64,000 nt of DNA, taken from an uncultured Helcococcus sp. (lineage in GTDB: Bacteria > Bacillota > Clostridia > Tissierellales > Peptoniphilaceae). Shown piece by piece: positions 26,478 to 34,441 of this stretch. Every line of letters begins with the position of its first letter. Within the stretch, counting starts at the first letter, position 1. Made by a program: the position numbers and the translations under genes. The stretch is taken from positions 114,526-178,525 of the forward strand of contig CALAZW010000034.1 of the NCBI GenBank assembly GCA_937926545.1, read 5' to 3'. Under the pieces are notes generated by a model that worked only from the letters and a program-made list of their open reading frames with translations, was not told the origin of the DNA and did not search any database.

Positions 26478-29195
26478 TTATCTTTTTATTATTTTGTGAA
26501 CTTCACTTGCAGTGAAAGGTACAAAGGCAAGTAGAAGTACAACCAACCATTCTTTAACACCCAAATTAACAGTTTCAAAAATTACTTCTAAGGCTGGTAT
26601 ATAAAGTATAATAACCATTAGGACAACTGCCAGACCTACAGCCTTAACCAAGTGCATGTTAGTAAATAGGCCAATTTCCTTAACTGTATACTTGTTGGAT
26701 CTTACAGAAAATGCCCTAAGTAGTTCAGCAAATACTAGGGTTACAAAGGCCATGGTTCTAGCCCCATTTAAAGCGTATAATTGGGCCGCCTTGGTCATGG
26801 TTTCATCTACAGGGAAGAAGACATATTGGCCTAGGAAAAAGGCTGCCAGTGTGGCTACTCCTATGGCTATAGATTGAACGATTATACTATTTCTCATGTC
26901 CTTGTCCAAAATAGATTCATTTGGATTTCTTGGTTCTTCACTCATTATATCCCTTTCACCTTGCTCTACACCTAGGGCTAGGGCTGGGAAGGAGTCAGTT
27001 ACCAGGTTCAACCAAAGTAGTTGGATAACTGTTAGGGGAACTGGAGCCCCTGCCAGCATGGCAACTAGCATAACTATAACCTCTCCCATATTACAGGATA
27101 GTAAAAATGAAACAAACTTCTTTATATTAGAGTAGATTATTCTACCTTCTTCAACTGATTCAACTATGGTTGCAAAGTTATCGTCTGTAAGAATAACATC
27201 AGCTGTGTTTTTTGCCACATCAGTTCCTGTTATTCCCATGGCTATACCAATGTCAGCTTTCTTTATAGCAGGAGCATCATTAACTCCATCCCCTGTCATG
27301 GCTGTAATTTCACCATTTTCCTTAAGGGCTGTTACAATTTGCACCTTGTTTTCAGGAGAGACTCTGGCAAAGACCCTCTTATACTTGACGATTTCTCTAA
27401 TTTCTTCTTCGGATAGTCTACTTAGATCCTTACCCATCATGGCCTGATCATCCTTTTCAGCAATTCCCAGGTCCTTGGCTATGGCTAGGGCTGTATCCAG
27501 ATAGTCACCAGTTATCATTATAGGTAGGATACCAGCGCTCTTACATTCTTTTATGGCTTCTCTAACTTCAGGTCTTGGTGGGTCAATCATACCAGTAAGT
27601 CCTATAAATACCAGGTCATTTTCAATAAGCTCACTTTCCATAACTTCTGGTAGCTCATCATGCTTTTTAAAGGCATAGGCTAGAACCCTAAGGGCAGACT
27701 TGGCAAACTTACTATTCATTTCCAAGGCCTCTTTCTTTAATTGATCATTAAATTCAACTATTTCTCCATCTCTTACTATATATTTGCACCTGTCAATAAC
27801 AATATCAGGTGCTCCCTTGGTAAAGGCAACCTTGGCCCCATCAAAGTAATTGTCATGGAAGGTGGTCATCATTTTTCTAGTAGAGTCAAAAGGAAGCTCC
27901 TTTACCCTTTCAAAAGATTGATTTAGTTGTTCATGGCCTAGCTTGGCCTTTTCGCCAAAACTAATAAGGGCCCCTTCAGTAGGGTCTCCAACTATGTCAT
28001 AAACCCCATCCTTAATTATTAATTTAGAGTCATTGTTTAACATGCAGGCATGGATTAAACTAGTCATTTCTGGATGGTCTTCAAGGACTATTTCCTCTCC
28101 CTTATGGGATATATGACCATTGGGATCATAACCACTTCCATCAACTTCGTATTCCCTGCCATTTACAAAGGCCTTGGTAACAGTCATCTCATTTTGAGTA
28201 AGGGTACCAGTCTTGTCAGAACATATAACAGTGGTAGTTCCTAAGGTTTCAACTGCCAATAATTTTTTTACTATGGCATTTTTCTTGGCCATCCTATTCA
28301 TACCTATAGATAAAACTATGGTAACAACAGCAGCTAGACCTTCTGGTATGGCTGCAACTGATAGGGAAACAGCAGTCATTAAACTTTCTAAAATATCCAT
28401 ATCTGGTCTTAAAAGTCCTATTACAAAAACCAGGATAGAGATTGCTATTACAAGAATACCAAGGATCTTGGATAGCTTATTAAGCTTTTCTTGTAGGGGA
28501 GTTTGCTCATTTTCATAGGATTGGATCTTGGTGGCTATATGGCCAATTTCAGTTCCATGTCCTGTTTCTGTGACAATTCCCATGGCCCTACCATAGGTTA
28601 CTATGGTTGATGAATAGCAGTAGTTCTTTCTATCTCCAATTTGAACATCACCATCATAGGTAACTTGAAAGTCCTTGTTTACAGGGACAGACTCTCCTGT
28701 TAAAGAGGACTCGTCAACCTGTAGGTTGGCACTATCTATCAGTCTTAGGTCTGCTGGTACAATGTCTCCAGTTTCAAGGAAGACCACATCTCCAGGAACC
28801 AGGTGGTCTGATTTTATGAAGGTTTTATTGCCATCTCTTAAGACCTTGGCATCAGGTGAGGACATTTTTTGTAGGGCTGCTACAGAATCCTCTGCCTTTC
28901 CTTCTTGAATCAAACTCATGGTGGCATTTAAAATAACAATTGCAATAATAATTATAGTTTCTATAAGGTCTCCAGCTATAGAAGAAAGAATAGCAGCTAC
29001 AATTAGGATAAGAACCATAGGATCAAGTAATTGTTCCAATAGTTTCTTATAAAAAGGTTTCTTCTTGCTTTCACTTAACTTGTTTTCTCCATATTTTTCA
29101 ATTCGGCTTTCAGCCTCTTGACTAGTTAGACCAAGTTCCAGGTCGGTCTTTAATTCACTTTCAATTTCCTTTGGTGTTTTACTATACCAATTCAT
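26478..29195 (-). CDS. P2A-type cation-transporting ATPase, probable Mn2+ (or Ca2+) exporter
   Basis: The 905-residue pump has all P-type motifs: TGES in the actuator domain, DKTGTLTQ (phosphorylated Asp about 327), MTGDGVNDAPAIK and ten membrane segments. Ion-site residues match the SERCA pattern: PEGL in M4, CNMGE in M5 and NLVTD in M6. That pattern fits Ca2+ or Mn2+. The yybP-ykoY riboswitch in its leader points to Mn2+ export, as for YoaB of Lactococcus. I chose ATG 29195, since GGAGG overlaps the in-frame ATG at 29207. Confidence 0.9.
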   Translation of the reverse strand: MNWYSKTPKEIESELKTDLELGLTSQEAESRIEKYGENKLSESKKKPFYKKLLEQLLDPMVLILIVAAILSSIAGDLIETIIIIAIVILNATMSLIQEGKAEDSVAALQKMSSPDAKVLRDGNKTFIKSDHLVPGDVVFLETGDIVPADLRLIDSANLQVDESSLTGESVPVNKDFQVTYDGDVQIGDRKNYCYSSTIVTYGRAMGIVTETGHGTEIGHIATKIQSYENEQTPLQEKLNKLSKILGILVIAISILVFVIGLLRPDMDILESLMTAVSLSVAAIPEGLAAVVTIVLSIGMNRMAKKNAIVKKLLAVETLGTTTVICSDKTGTLTQNEMTVTKAFVNGREYEVDGSGYDPNGHISHKGEEIVLEDHPEMTSLIHACMLNNDSKLIIKDGVYDIVGDPTEGALISFGEKAKLGHEQLNQSFERVKELPFDSTRKMMTTFHDNYFDGAKVAFTKGAPDIVIDRCKYIVRDGEIVEFNDQLKKEALEMNSKFAKSALRVLAYAFKKHDELPEVMESELIENDLVFIGLTGMIDPPRPEVREAIKECKSAGILPIMITGDYLDTALAIAKDLGIAEKDDQAMMGKDLSRLSEEEIREIVKYKRVFARVSPENKVQIVTALKENGEITAMTGDGVNDAPAIKKADIGIAMGITGTDVAKNTADVILTDDNFATIVESVEEGRIIYSNIKKFVSFLLSCNMGEVIVMLVAMLAGAPVPLTVIQLLWLNLVTDSFPALALGVEQGERDIMSEEPRNPNESILDKDMRNSIIVQSIAIGVATLAAFFLGQYVFFPVDETMTKAAQLYALNGARTMAFVTLVFAELLRAFSVRSNKYTVKEIGLFTNMHLVKAVGLAVVLMVIILYIPALEVIFETVNLGVKEWLVVLLLAFVPFTASEVHKIIKR

Positions 29196-29216
29196 ATATC
29201 CCTCCATAATAGATAC

Positions 29217-29255
29217 AAAAAAGACCTAAGTCTAGATAAACTAAACTTAGGTCTT
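29217..29255 (-). terminator. Riboswitch expression platform (intrinsic terminator)
   Basis: On the minus strand an 11-bp stem (29245-29255 with 29221-29231) ends in a U6 run just upstream of the ATPase. Its 5' arm contains the bases that close the riboswitch P1 helix (29247-29251), so aptamer and terminator are mutually exclusive. Confidence 0.85.
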
Positions 29256-29325
29256 GCTTCCTCTGCGGTATTTAGCCGGGAATAATCCGTAATGACGACT
29301 AAATATTAATTAGCTACTCCCCTAA
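29247..29325 (-). ncRNA. yybP-ykoY (manganese) riboswitch aptamer
   Basis: Read on the minus strand, the leader contains the conserved elements in order: TTAGGGGAGTAGC, AGTCGTCA, CCCGGCTAAATACCGC and AGCAAGACCTAA. P1 forms from TTAGG (29325-29321) and CCTAA (29251-29247). These match the yybP-ykoY family, which binds Mn2+ at the docked loop interface. Binding would hold P1, block the terminator and switch on the ATPase when Mn2+ is high. The assignment is by recalled consensus, not a covariance-model search. Confidence 0.88.
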
Positions 29326-29334
29326 TTCCTATAT

Positions 29335-29363
29335 ATTATACAATTACAAAAATAAATAATCAA
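29335..29363 (-). promoter_or_regulatory. Promoter of the riboswitch-ATPase transcript
   Basis: On the minus strand TTGATT (29358-29363) and TATAAT (29335-29340) are 17 bases apart, directly before the aptamer. The -35 box abuts the end of the DUF212 gene. Confidence 0.8.
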
Positions 29364-29792
29364 CTAATATATATAGGTGTAACCAATATATCCTATCAAT
29401 ATCCCAAGTATAGTTCCTATTGCTACCTGTAGTGGGGTGTGTCCCATAACGTCCTTCAATTTTTTTATTGCCTGTTTATCGTCACTTTCCATTTGGTTTA
29501 AGAGCATATTTATGGTTTGTCCCTGAAGGCCCACTGCCCTTCTAACATTTATGGCATCGTAAATAACAATACCAGCTATGGCTGCAGCCAGGGCAAAGGT
29601 GGTAGAATGAAAGCCCTCAATAAGCCCTATTTGAGTACATACAGCCGATATGAAGGCCGAATGGGCTGAAGGCATGCCACCAGATGCATAAAATGTTCTA
29701 AAGTCTAATTTTCTATTTAAATAGTAAAAATAAATAACCTTGCTAAACTGGGCTATAAACCAGGCAAAGAATGAAATTACTAATATTTGCAT
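29364..29792 (-). CDS. DUF212 / divergent PAP2 family membrane protein
   Basis: The 142-residue membrane protein has about four hydrophobic segments and the acid-phosphatase-like motif GGMPSAHSAF, plus the family end piece GHTPLQVAIGTILGILIGY. The family is annotated as divergent PAP2, but its activity is not established. It is monocistronic, with AGGAG before the start and a TATAAT-type -10 at 29814-29819 on the minus strand. It precedes the ATPase promoter but is probably not in its transcript. Confidence 0.85.
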   Translation of the reverse strand: MQILVISFFAWFIAQFSKVIYFYYLNRKLDFRTFYASGGMPSAHSAFISAVCTQIGLIEGFHSTTFALAAAIAGIVIYDAINVRRAVGLQGQTINMLLNQMESDDKQAIKKLKDVMGHTPLQVAIGTILGILIGYIGYTYIY

Positions 29793-30142
29793 AAAATACT
29801 CCTTATTAAGCTAATTATAGTATGTATTGGAAAATAAAGAAAGAAATAACAAAAATACATAAGAGAGAAAAATAGAAATTTCAGAAGTTATACTTTTATA
29901 GTAATAATAAGTATAAAACTAAGATAAAAAGTAAAATAAGTACAAAAAAGTAAAATGAAAACATTTTCCCCCTTGAAGTAATTAGAGATTTTTTGACATA
30001 AATGACTAATTTTTTACATAATAATTAAATTTGTTAAAAAATAATCTAAATACTTAAACTATTATGTCATATTTTTTAAATTGTAGGGCTAAAAAGTAGC
30101 ATAAAATATAAAGTAAGAAATAATTGTGAAGGGAGGACGTTT
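29793..30142. other. 350-base gap: divergent promoter region before the choline operon
   Basis: This very AT-rich gap holds no open frame. On the plus strand TTGACA (29993-29998) and CATAAT (30017-30022), 18 bases apart, form a possible operon promoter with a leader of about 110 bases. An inverted repeat TGACATAA (29994-30001) and TTATGTCA (30062-30069) has one arm on the -35 box. GGGAGG precedes the first shell gene. I see no riboswitch or terminator. Confidence 0.55.
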
Positions 30143-30424
30143 ATGAACCAAGAAGCTTTAGGAATGATTGAAGTTAGGGGCTTGGTAGGAGCAATTGAAG
30201 CAGCAGATGCTATGACAAAGGCTGCAAATGTTGATCTTATAGGTTACGAGAACGTAGGATCTGGTTTAGTTGCTGTTTTTGTTAAAGGCGATATAGGAGC
30301 CGTAAAAGCTGCAGTTGATACGGGAGTCGTTGCTGCTAAAAGAATTGAAGAAGTTACTTCATTTAATATAATAGCAAGACCTCATCCAGACATAGAAAAA
30401 ATTCTAGCAGAATATCGTATGTAA
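30143..30424 (+). CDS. BMC-H hexameric shell protein 1 (EutM/PduA-like)
   Basis: The 93-residue protein is a single canonical BMC domain: [20 protein letters not shown], pore loop [25 protein letters not shown] and [11 protein letters not shown]. Six copies form a hexagonal tile of the microcompartment facet, with the GSG loop lining a small-metabolite pore. It is the first gene of the choline operon behind a strong ribosome site. The next gene is a close paralogue. Confidence 0.95.
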   Translation: MNQEALGMIEVRGLVGAIEAADAMTKAANVDLIGYENVGSGLVAVFVKGDIGAVKAAVDTGVVAAKRIEEVTSFNIIARPHPDIEKILAEYRM

Positions 30425-30447
30425 AAAGAAGGGAGGATAAAACTTAT

Positions 30448-30732
30448 ATGGAACAAGAAGCTTTAGGTATGATCGAAACAGTTGGTATAGTACCGGCAAT
30501 AGAAGCAGCAGATGCTATGCTAAAAGCTGCCAATGTAAAACTTGAAGGTTTCGAAAACGTTGGTTCAGGTTTAGTTACAGCAATGGTAAGAGGAGATATA
30601 GGAGCCGTAAAAGCCGCAGTTGACAATGGAGTAGCAGCAGCAAAAAAAATAGGTGACGTAGTATCTTTCCACGTAATAGCAAGACCACACAATGGCGTTG
30701 ATAAAATCGTATTAAAACACATAATAGATTAA
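30448..30732 (+). CDS. BMC-H hexameric shell protein 2 (EutM/PduA-like)
   Basis: This 94-residue shell protein parallels the first along its full length ([20 protein letters not shown], pore loop [25 protein letters not shown]). The two genes share long runs of identical codons, which suggests tandem duplication. Two near-identical tiles in one shell are common and may allow mixed hexamers or different facets. The spacing to gene 1 is 23 bases with GGGAGG before the start. Confidence 0.95.
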   Translation: MEQEALGMIETVGIVPAIEAADAMLKAANVKLEGFENVGSGLVTAMVRGDIGAVKAAVDNGVAAAKKIGDVVSFHVIARPHNGVDKIVLKHIID

Positions 30733-30768
30733 TAACAATTAAAAAGAAGTGAGAGAAAGGATAATATT

Positions 30769-31506
30769 ATGAATTCAGAAATATTTTCACAAGTAATGAA
30801 TGATGACATGATTGAAAGAGTTACACCAATTACTGAATATGTAGGAACAGCAGTTGGTAATACAGTAGGTTTAGTTATAGCAAACTTAGACCCACAATTA
30901 AGAGAAAACATAGGAATGAACAACGAATACAGATCTATAGGATTTGTTAGTACAAGAGTAGGTGCTGCTGCTGCAATATGGGCTGCTGATGATGCTGTTA
31001 AGGCAACAAACACTGAAATAGTTACTATCCAATTCCCAAGAGATATGAAGGGTGGATCTGGAAGAGGAGCAACTGTAATATTTGGAGCAGATGACGTATC
31101 AGATGTTAGAAGAGCAGTTGAAACAATGTTAGAAGCTATGGAAAACCACTATAAAAACATCTTTATATGTGATGCAGGCCACTTAGAATTACACTATACA
31201 GCAAGAGCTGACAAGGCTTTAGAAGTTGCTTATGGAGCACAACCAGGAAAATCATTTGGAATTATTATTGGAGCGCCAGCATCAATAGGTCTAGTAATGG
31301 CAGATACTGCATTAAAGACAGCAAGTGTTGAAATGGTTAAATACTTAGACATAGATAAATCAAGTTATGCAAACCAAATTGGTATTACAATTACAGGAGA
31401 TTCAGGTGCTGTAAGACAGTCAATAGTAGCATCTAAAGAAGTAGGAATTAATGTATTGAAATCAATGGGACAAAATCCAGTATCAATTGCAAGCATTGAA
31501 TATTAA
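30769..31506 (+). CDS. BMC-T trimeric shell protein, PduB-like
   Basis: The 245-residue protein contains two tandem BMC domains and aligns by eye with PduB: ITEYVGTAVGNTVGLVIANLD, YRSIGFVSTRVGAAAAIWAAD, FPRDMKGGSGRGATVIFG and, in the second half, IIGAPASIGLVMADTALKTA with GDSGAVRQSIVASKEVG. It lacks most of the long N-terminal extension of enterobacterial PduB, keeping about 20 residues. Trimers of this type form larger pores and link cargo to the shell. Confidence 0.93.
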   Translation: MNSEIFSQVMNDDMIERVTPITEYVGTAVGNTVGLVIANLDPQLRENIGMNNEYRSIGFVSTRVGAAAAIWAADDAVKATNTEIVTIQFPRDMKGGSGRGATVIFGADDVSDVRRAVETMLEAMENHYKNIFICDAGHLELHYTARADKALEVAYGAQPGKSFGIIIGAPASIGLVMADTALKTASVEMVKYLDIDKSSYANQIGITITGDSGAVRQSIVASKEVGINVLKSMGQNPVSIASIEY

Positions 31507-31524
31507 TAAGGGGGAATAGAGGAA

Positions 31525-33024
31525 ATGGCAAGATTAGATGTAGATTTACAATCTATTCAGGAAGCTAGGGTTTTAATAGATGAAGCTTATGAAGCTCAAA
31601 AAGTACTAGCTACATATTCCCAAGAACAATTAGACCAAATCGTATGTAAAATGGCCACTGAAGTATCCAAATACAGTGAAGAATTAGCAAAACTTGCTTG
31701 GGAAGAAACTGGATTTGGTAAATGGGAAGATAAAATAATAAAAAATAAATTTGCAAGTGAATACCTTTATAACTTTATAAAAGATATGAAGTGTGTGGGA
31801 GTAATTTCTGAAGACAAGGAAATGAAGACAATGGACATAGGAGTTCCACTAGGAGTAGTGGCAGCACTAGTACCATCAACTAACCCTACATCAACAGCAA
31901 TTTATAAATCATTAATAGCATTAAAATCAGGAAACTCAATAGTTTTCTCACCGCATCCAAAGGCTTTTAAGTGTAGTAGCATTACCTTAGATATCCTAAT
32001 TAAATCAGCTGAAGCAGCTGGAGCACCAAAGGGATCTATAGGCTACCTAAGAACACTTACAATGGAAGGTACTCAAAGTATCATGTCCAATGAAAAGACT
32101 AAATTAGTATTGGCAACAGGTGGACCGGGTATGGTAAGAGCAGCTTATCACTCAGGAACTCCAGCCATAAGTGGTGGACCAGGAAACGGACCTGCTTTTA
32201 TTGAAAGATCAGCTAATGTTAAAAAGGCTGTAAAAGACATAATCACAAGTAAAACATTTGATAATGGAGTAATTTGTGCATCAGAACAATCTGTTGTAGT
32301 TGAAGAAGTAATTGCTAAACAAGTAAGAGACGAGTTCATAAAAAACAAGGCTTACTTCTTAAACGAAGAAGAATCAAGAAAGTTAAGTAAATTCTTCCTT
32401 AGAGACAACGGTACAATAAACCCAGCAATAGTTGGTAAAAACGCTTTCTACATAGCATCAAAGGCAGGGTTCACAGTTCCAAGAGATACTACAGTTCTAC
32501 TTTCAGAACAAGATAGTGTTGGAAGAAACAACCCTTACTCAAGAGAAAAATTATGTCCAGTACTAGCATTTTATGTTGAAAGAGATTGGCATTATGCATG
32601 TGAAAGATGTATTGAGTTATTAATAAATGAAGGACAAGGACACACTTTAGTAATTCACTCAAATAACGAAGAGGTTATAAGAGAGTTTGCCCTTAAAAAA
32701 CCAGTATTTAGAGTATTGGTAAATACACCTTCAGCAATTGGAGGAATTGGTGCAACAACCAACCTATTCCCAGCCTTAACCTTAGGATGTGGAGCTTTAG
32801 GTGGCGGATCAGCATCAGACAATATCTCACCATTGAATCTAATCAACGTAAGAAGAGTTGGATATGGAGTTAGGGACTTAAGTTATTTCAGAGATGAAAA
32901 AGAAGAAGTTTCCAACCAATGTGTGCAAGACAATTGTAATAACAGTGCAGCAGAAGCACTTAAAAATTTAGATGAAGAAACTTTAAAACTTGTTTTAGCT
33001 AGATTATTACAAGAAGTTAAATAG
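31525..33024 (+). CDS. Acylating (CoA-dependent) acetaldehyde dehydrogenase of the microcompartment
   Basis: The 499-residue enzyme belongs to the EutE/PduP group, converting acetaldehyde, NAD+ and CoA to acetyl-CoA. Visible features are VAALVPSTNPTSTAIYKSL, the cofactor loop LATGGPGMVRAAY and catalytic Cys251 in NGVICASEQS. The last 25 residues (AAEALKNLDEETLKLVLARL plus LQEVK) form a predicted amphipathic helix after a Cys/Asn-rich linker, the form of a C-terminal encapsulation peptide. In the choline pathway it takes acetaldehyde from CutC and regenerates NADH for the alcohol dehydrogenase. Confidence 0.93.
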   Translation: MARLDVDLQSIQEARVLIDEAYEAQKVLATYSQEQLDQIVCKMATEVSKYSEELAKLAWEETGFGKWEDKIIKNKFASEYLYNFIKDMKCVGVISEDKEMKTMDIGVPLGVVAALVPSTNPTSTAIYKSLIALKSGNSIVFSPHPKAFKCSSITLDILIKSAEAAGAPKGSIGYLRTLTMEGTQSIMSNEKTKLVLATGGPGMVRAAYHSGTPAISGGPGNGPAFIERSANVKKAVKDIITSKTFDNGVICASEQSVVVEEVIAKQVRDEFIKNKAYFLNEEESRKLSKFFLRDNGTINPAIVGKNAFYIASKAGFTVPRDTTVLLSEQDSVGRNNPYSREKLCPVLAFYVERDWHYACERCIELLINEGQGHTLVIHSNNEEVIREFALKKPVFRVLVNTPSAIGGIGATTNLFPALTLGCGALGGGSASDNISPLNLINVRRVGYGVRDLSYFRDEKEEVSNQCVQDNCNNSAAEALKNLDEETLKLVLARLLQEVK

Positions 33025-33046
33025 AAGATAATAGGGGTGGATGTGA

Positions 33047-33307
33047 ATGATATTAGGTCAAGTAATAGGAAAAGTTATCTCAAATCAAAAAAGTACTGAG
33101 CTTATAGGAAGTAAACTTTTATTGGTGAAAGAGATCGATGAATACGGTAATAAAAAAGATAAAAGTTATGTTGCTATAGATAAAGTAGGTGCAGGGGTAA
33201 ACGATAAGGTTTTACTGGGCGAATTCAATTCCACCTTAAGAAGAGATATGTATCAAGACAATATGGCAATAGTGGCCATAATTGAACAAGTACAATTAGA
33301 GGAGTAG
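33047..33307 (+). CDS. BMC-P pentameric vertex protein (EutN/CcmL family)
   Basis: The 86-residue product begins MILGQVIGKVISNQKSTELIG and contains YVAIDKVGAGVNDKVLLGEF, typical of EutN/CcmL. Pentamers cap the vertices of the shell. It lies between the aldehyde and alcohol dehydrogenase genes with AGGGG before its start. It is the only vertex gene I found in the operon. Confidence 0.94.
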   Translation: MILGQVIGKVISNQKSTELIGSKLLLVKEIDEYGNKKDKSYVAIDKVGAGVNDKVLLGEFNSTLRRDMYQDNMAIVAIIEQVQLEE

Positions 33308-33313
33308 GAATTA

Positions 33314-34429
33314 ATGAATAGATATAGTGTTATACCTACTATATATTCTCAACAAGAAGCTCTAAGACAATTAGAAAATTATGAATATAAAAATGCCCTT
33401 GTTGTTACTGATAAGGTAATGAGAGAAATAGGCATGGTTGACAAGCTAATTAAAGTCTTAGAAAAGAAGGCTAATAATATAGAGGTCTTTGATGAAGTTC
33501 TACCAGATCCGTCAGTTGCCATAGTGACTAAAGGAATGGAAGAATACTTAAAATCAGAACCTGACTTGGTGGTTGCACTAGGTGGAGGCTCTGTAATAGA
33601 CACAGCAAAGGCAATTATGTATAGCATTTATAAATCATGTGGCAAGGAAAATTTTGTTAAACCAGTATTTGCTGCAATACCAACAACAAGCGGTACAGGA
33701 TCAGAAGTAACATCATTTTCTGTAATAAAGATGGAAAGTGAAAAAATATGCCTAGTCGACGATTGGATGTGTCCAGATGTGGCTATTCTCGATCCTGAAT
33801 TTGTAAAAAGTGTTCCTAAAAACGTAACAGCAGATACGGGAATGGATGCTTTAGTACATGCCTTAGAAGCATATGTATCACCAGATGCAAATGATTTCAC
33901 AGATGCGCTGGCAGAAAAAGCAGTATCTTTAGTATTCAATTATCTATTAGATGCTTATAGGGACGGATCTTGTACAGTGGCAAGAGAAAAAATGCACAAT
34001 GCATCTTGTATGGCTGGTATGGCCTTTACAAATGCAGGACTTGGAATAAACCACAGTCTAGCACATGCCTTGGGAGCCTTGTTCCACGTACCACATGGAA
34101 GGGCAAATGCACTACTGGTAACACATGTTATTCAATATAATATGGCAGATGAAAGAGCTTGTAGTAAATACGCCAAACTGGCAAGGATGATGAGAATTGA
34201 AGGTAGAAATGATATAGAAAGTACCAATAATCTAATAAAGGCAATAATGGTACTGAAAAAAGAAATGAATATGCCAAAGAGTATAATGTCAACTGGAGTA
34301 AAGAAGGAAGACTTCGCAAATAAATTAGACCAACTATCTAGGACAGCATTAAAAGACAGCTGTACCTTAACCAATCCAAAACAACCAAAAGCAGAAGATC
34401 TTAAGAAAATTTACACAGAGGCATTTTAA
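33314..34429 (+). CDS. Iron-containing alcohol dehydrogenase (EutG/PduQ-like)
   Basis: The 371-residue group III dehydrogenase has the NAD-binding GGGSVIDTAKAI, the loop PTTSGTGSEVTSFSVI and the metal ligands in DALVHALEAYVS and GINHSLAHALGALFHVPHG. It reduces acetaldehyde to ethanol, recycling NADH inside the shell. It follows the vertex gene by six bases and precedes cutC by 12. Confidence 0.95.
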   Translation: MNRYSVIPTIYSQQEALRQLENYEYKNALVVTDKVMREIGMVDKLIKVLEKKANNIEVFDEVLPDPSVAIVTKGMEEYLKSEPDLVVALGGGSVIDTAKAIMYSIYKSCGKENFVKPVFAAIPTTSGTGSEVTSFSVIKMESEKICLVDDWMCPDVAILDPEFVKSVPKNVTADTGMDALVHALEAYVSPDANDFTDALAEKAVSLVFNYLLDAYRDGSCTVAREKMHNASCMAGMAFTNAGLGINHSLAHALGALFHVPHGRANALLVTHVIQYNMADERACSKYAKLARMMRIEGRNDIESTNNLIKAIMVLKKEMNMPKSIMSTGVKKEDFANKLDQLSRTALKDSCTLTNPKQPKAEDLKKIYTEAF

Positions 34430-34441
34430 GGGAGGATATAG

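Noticed and set aside
29217..29340. A ykkC, NiCo or T-box leader before the ATPase
   Set aside because: The GGGGAGTAGC, GTCGTCA and CCGGCT elements and their order fit yybP-ykoY; no T-box bulge or NiCo core is present.
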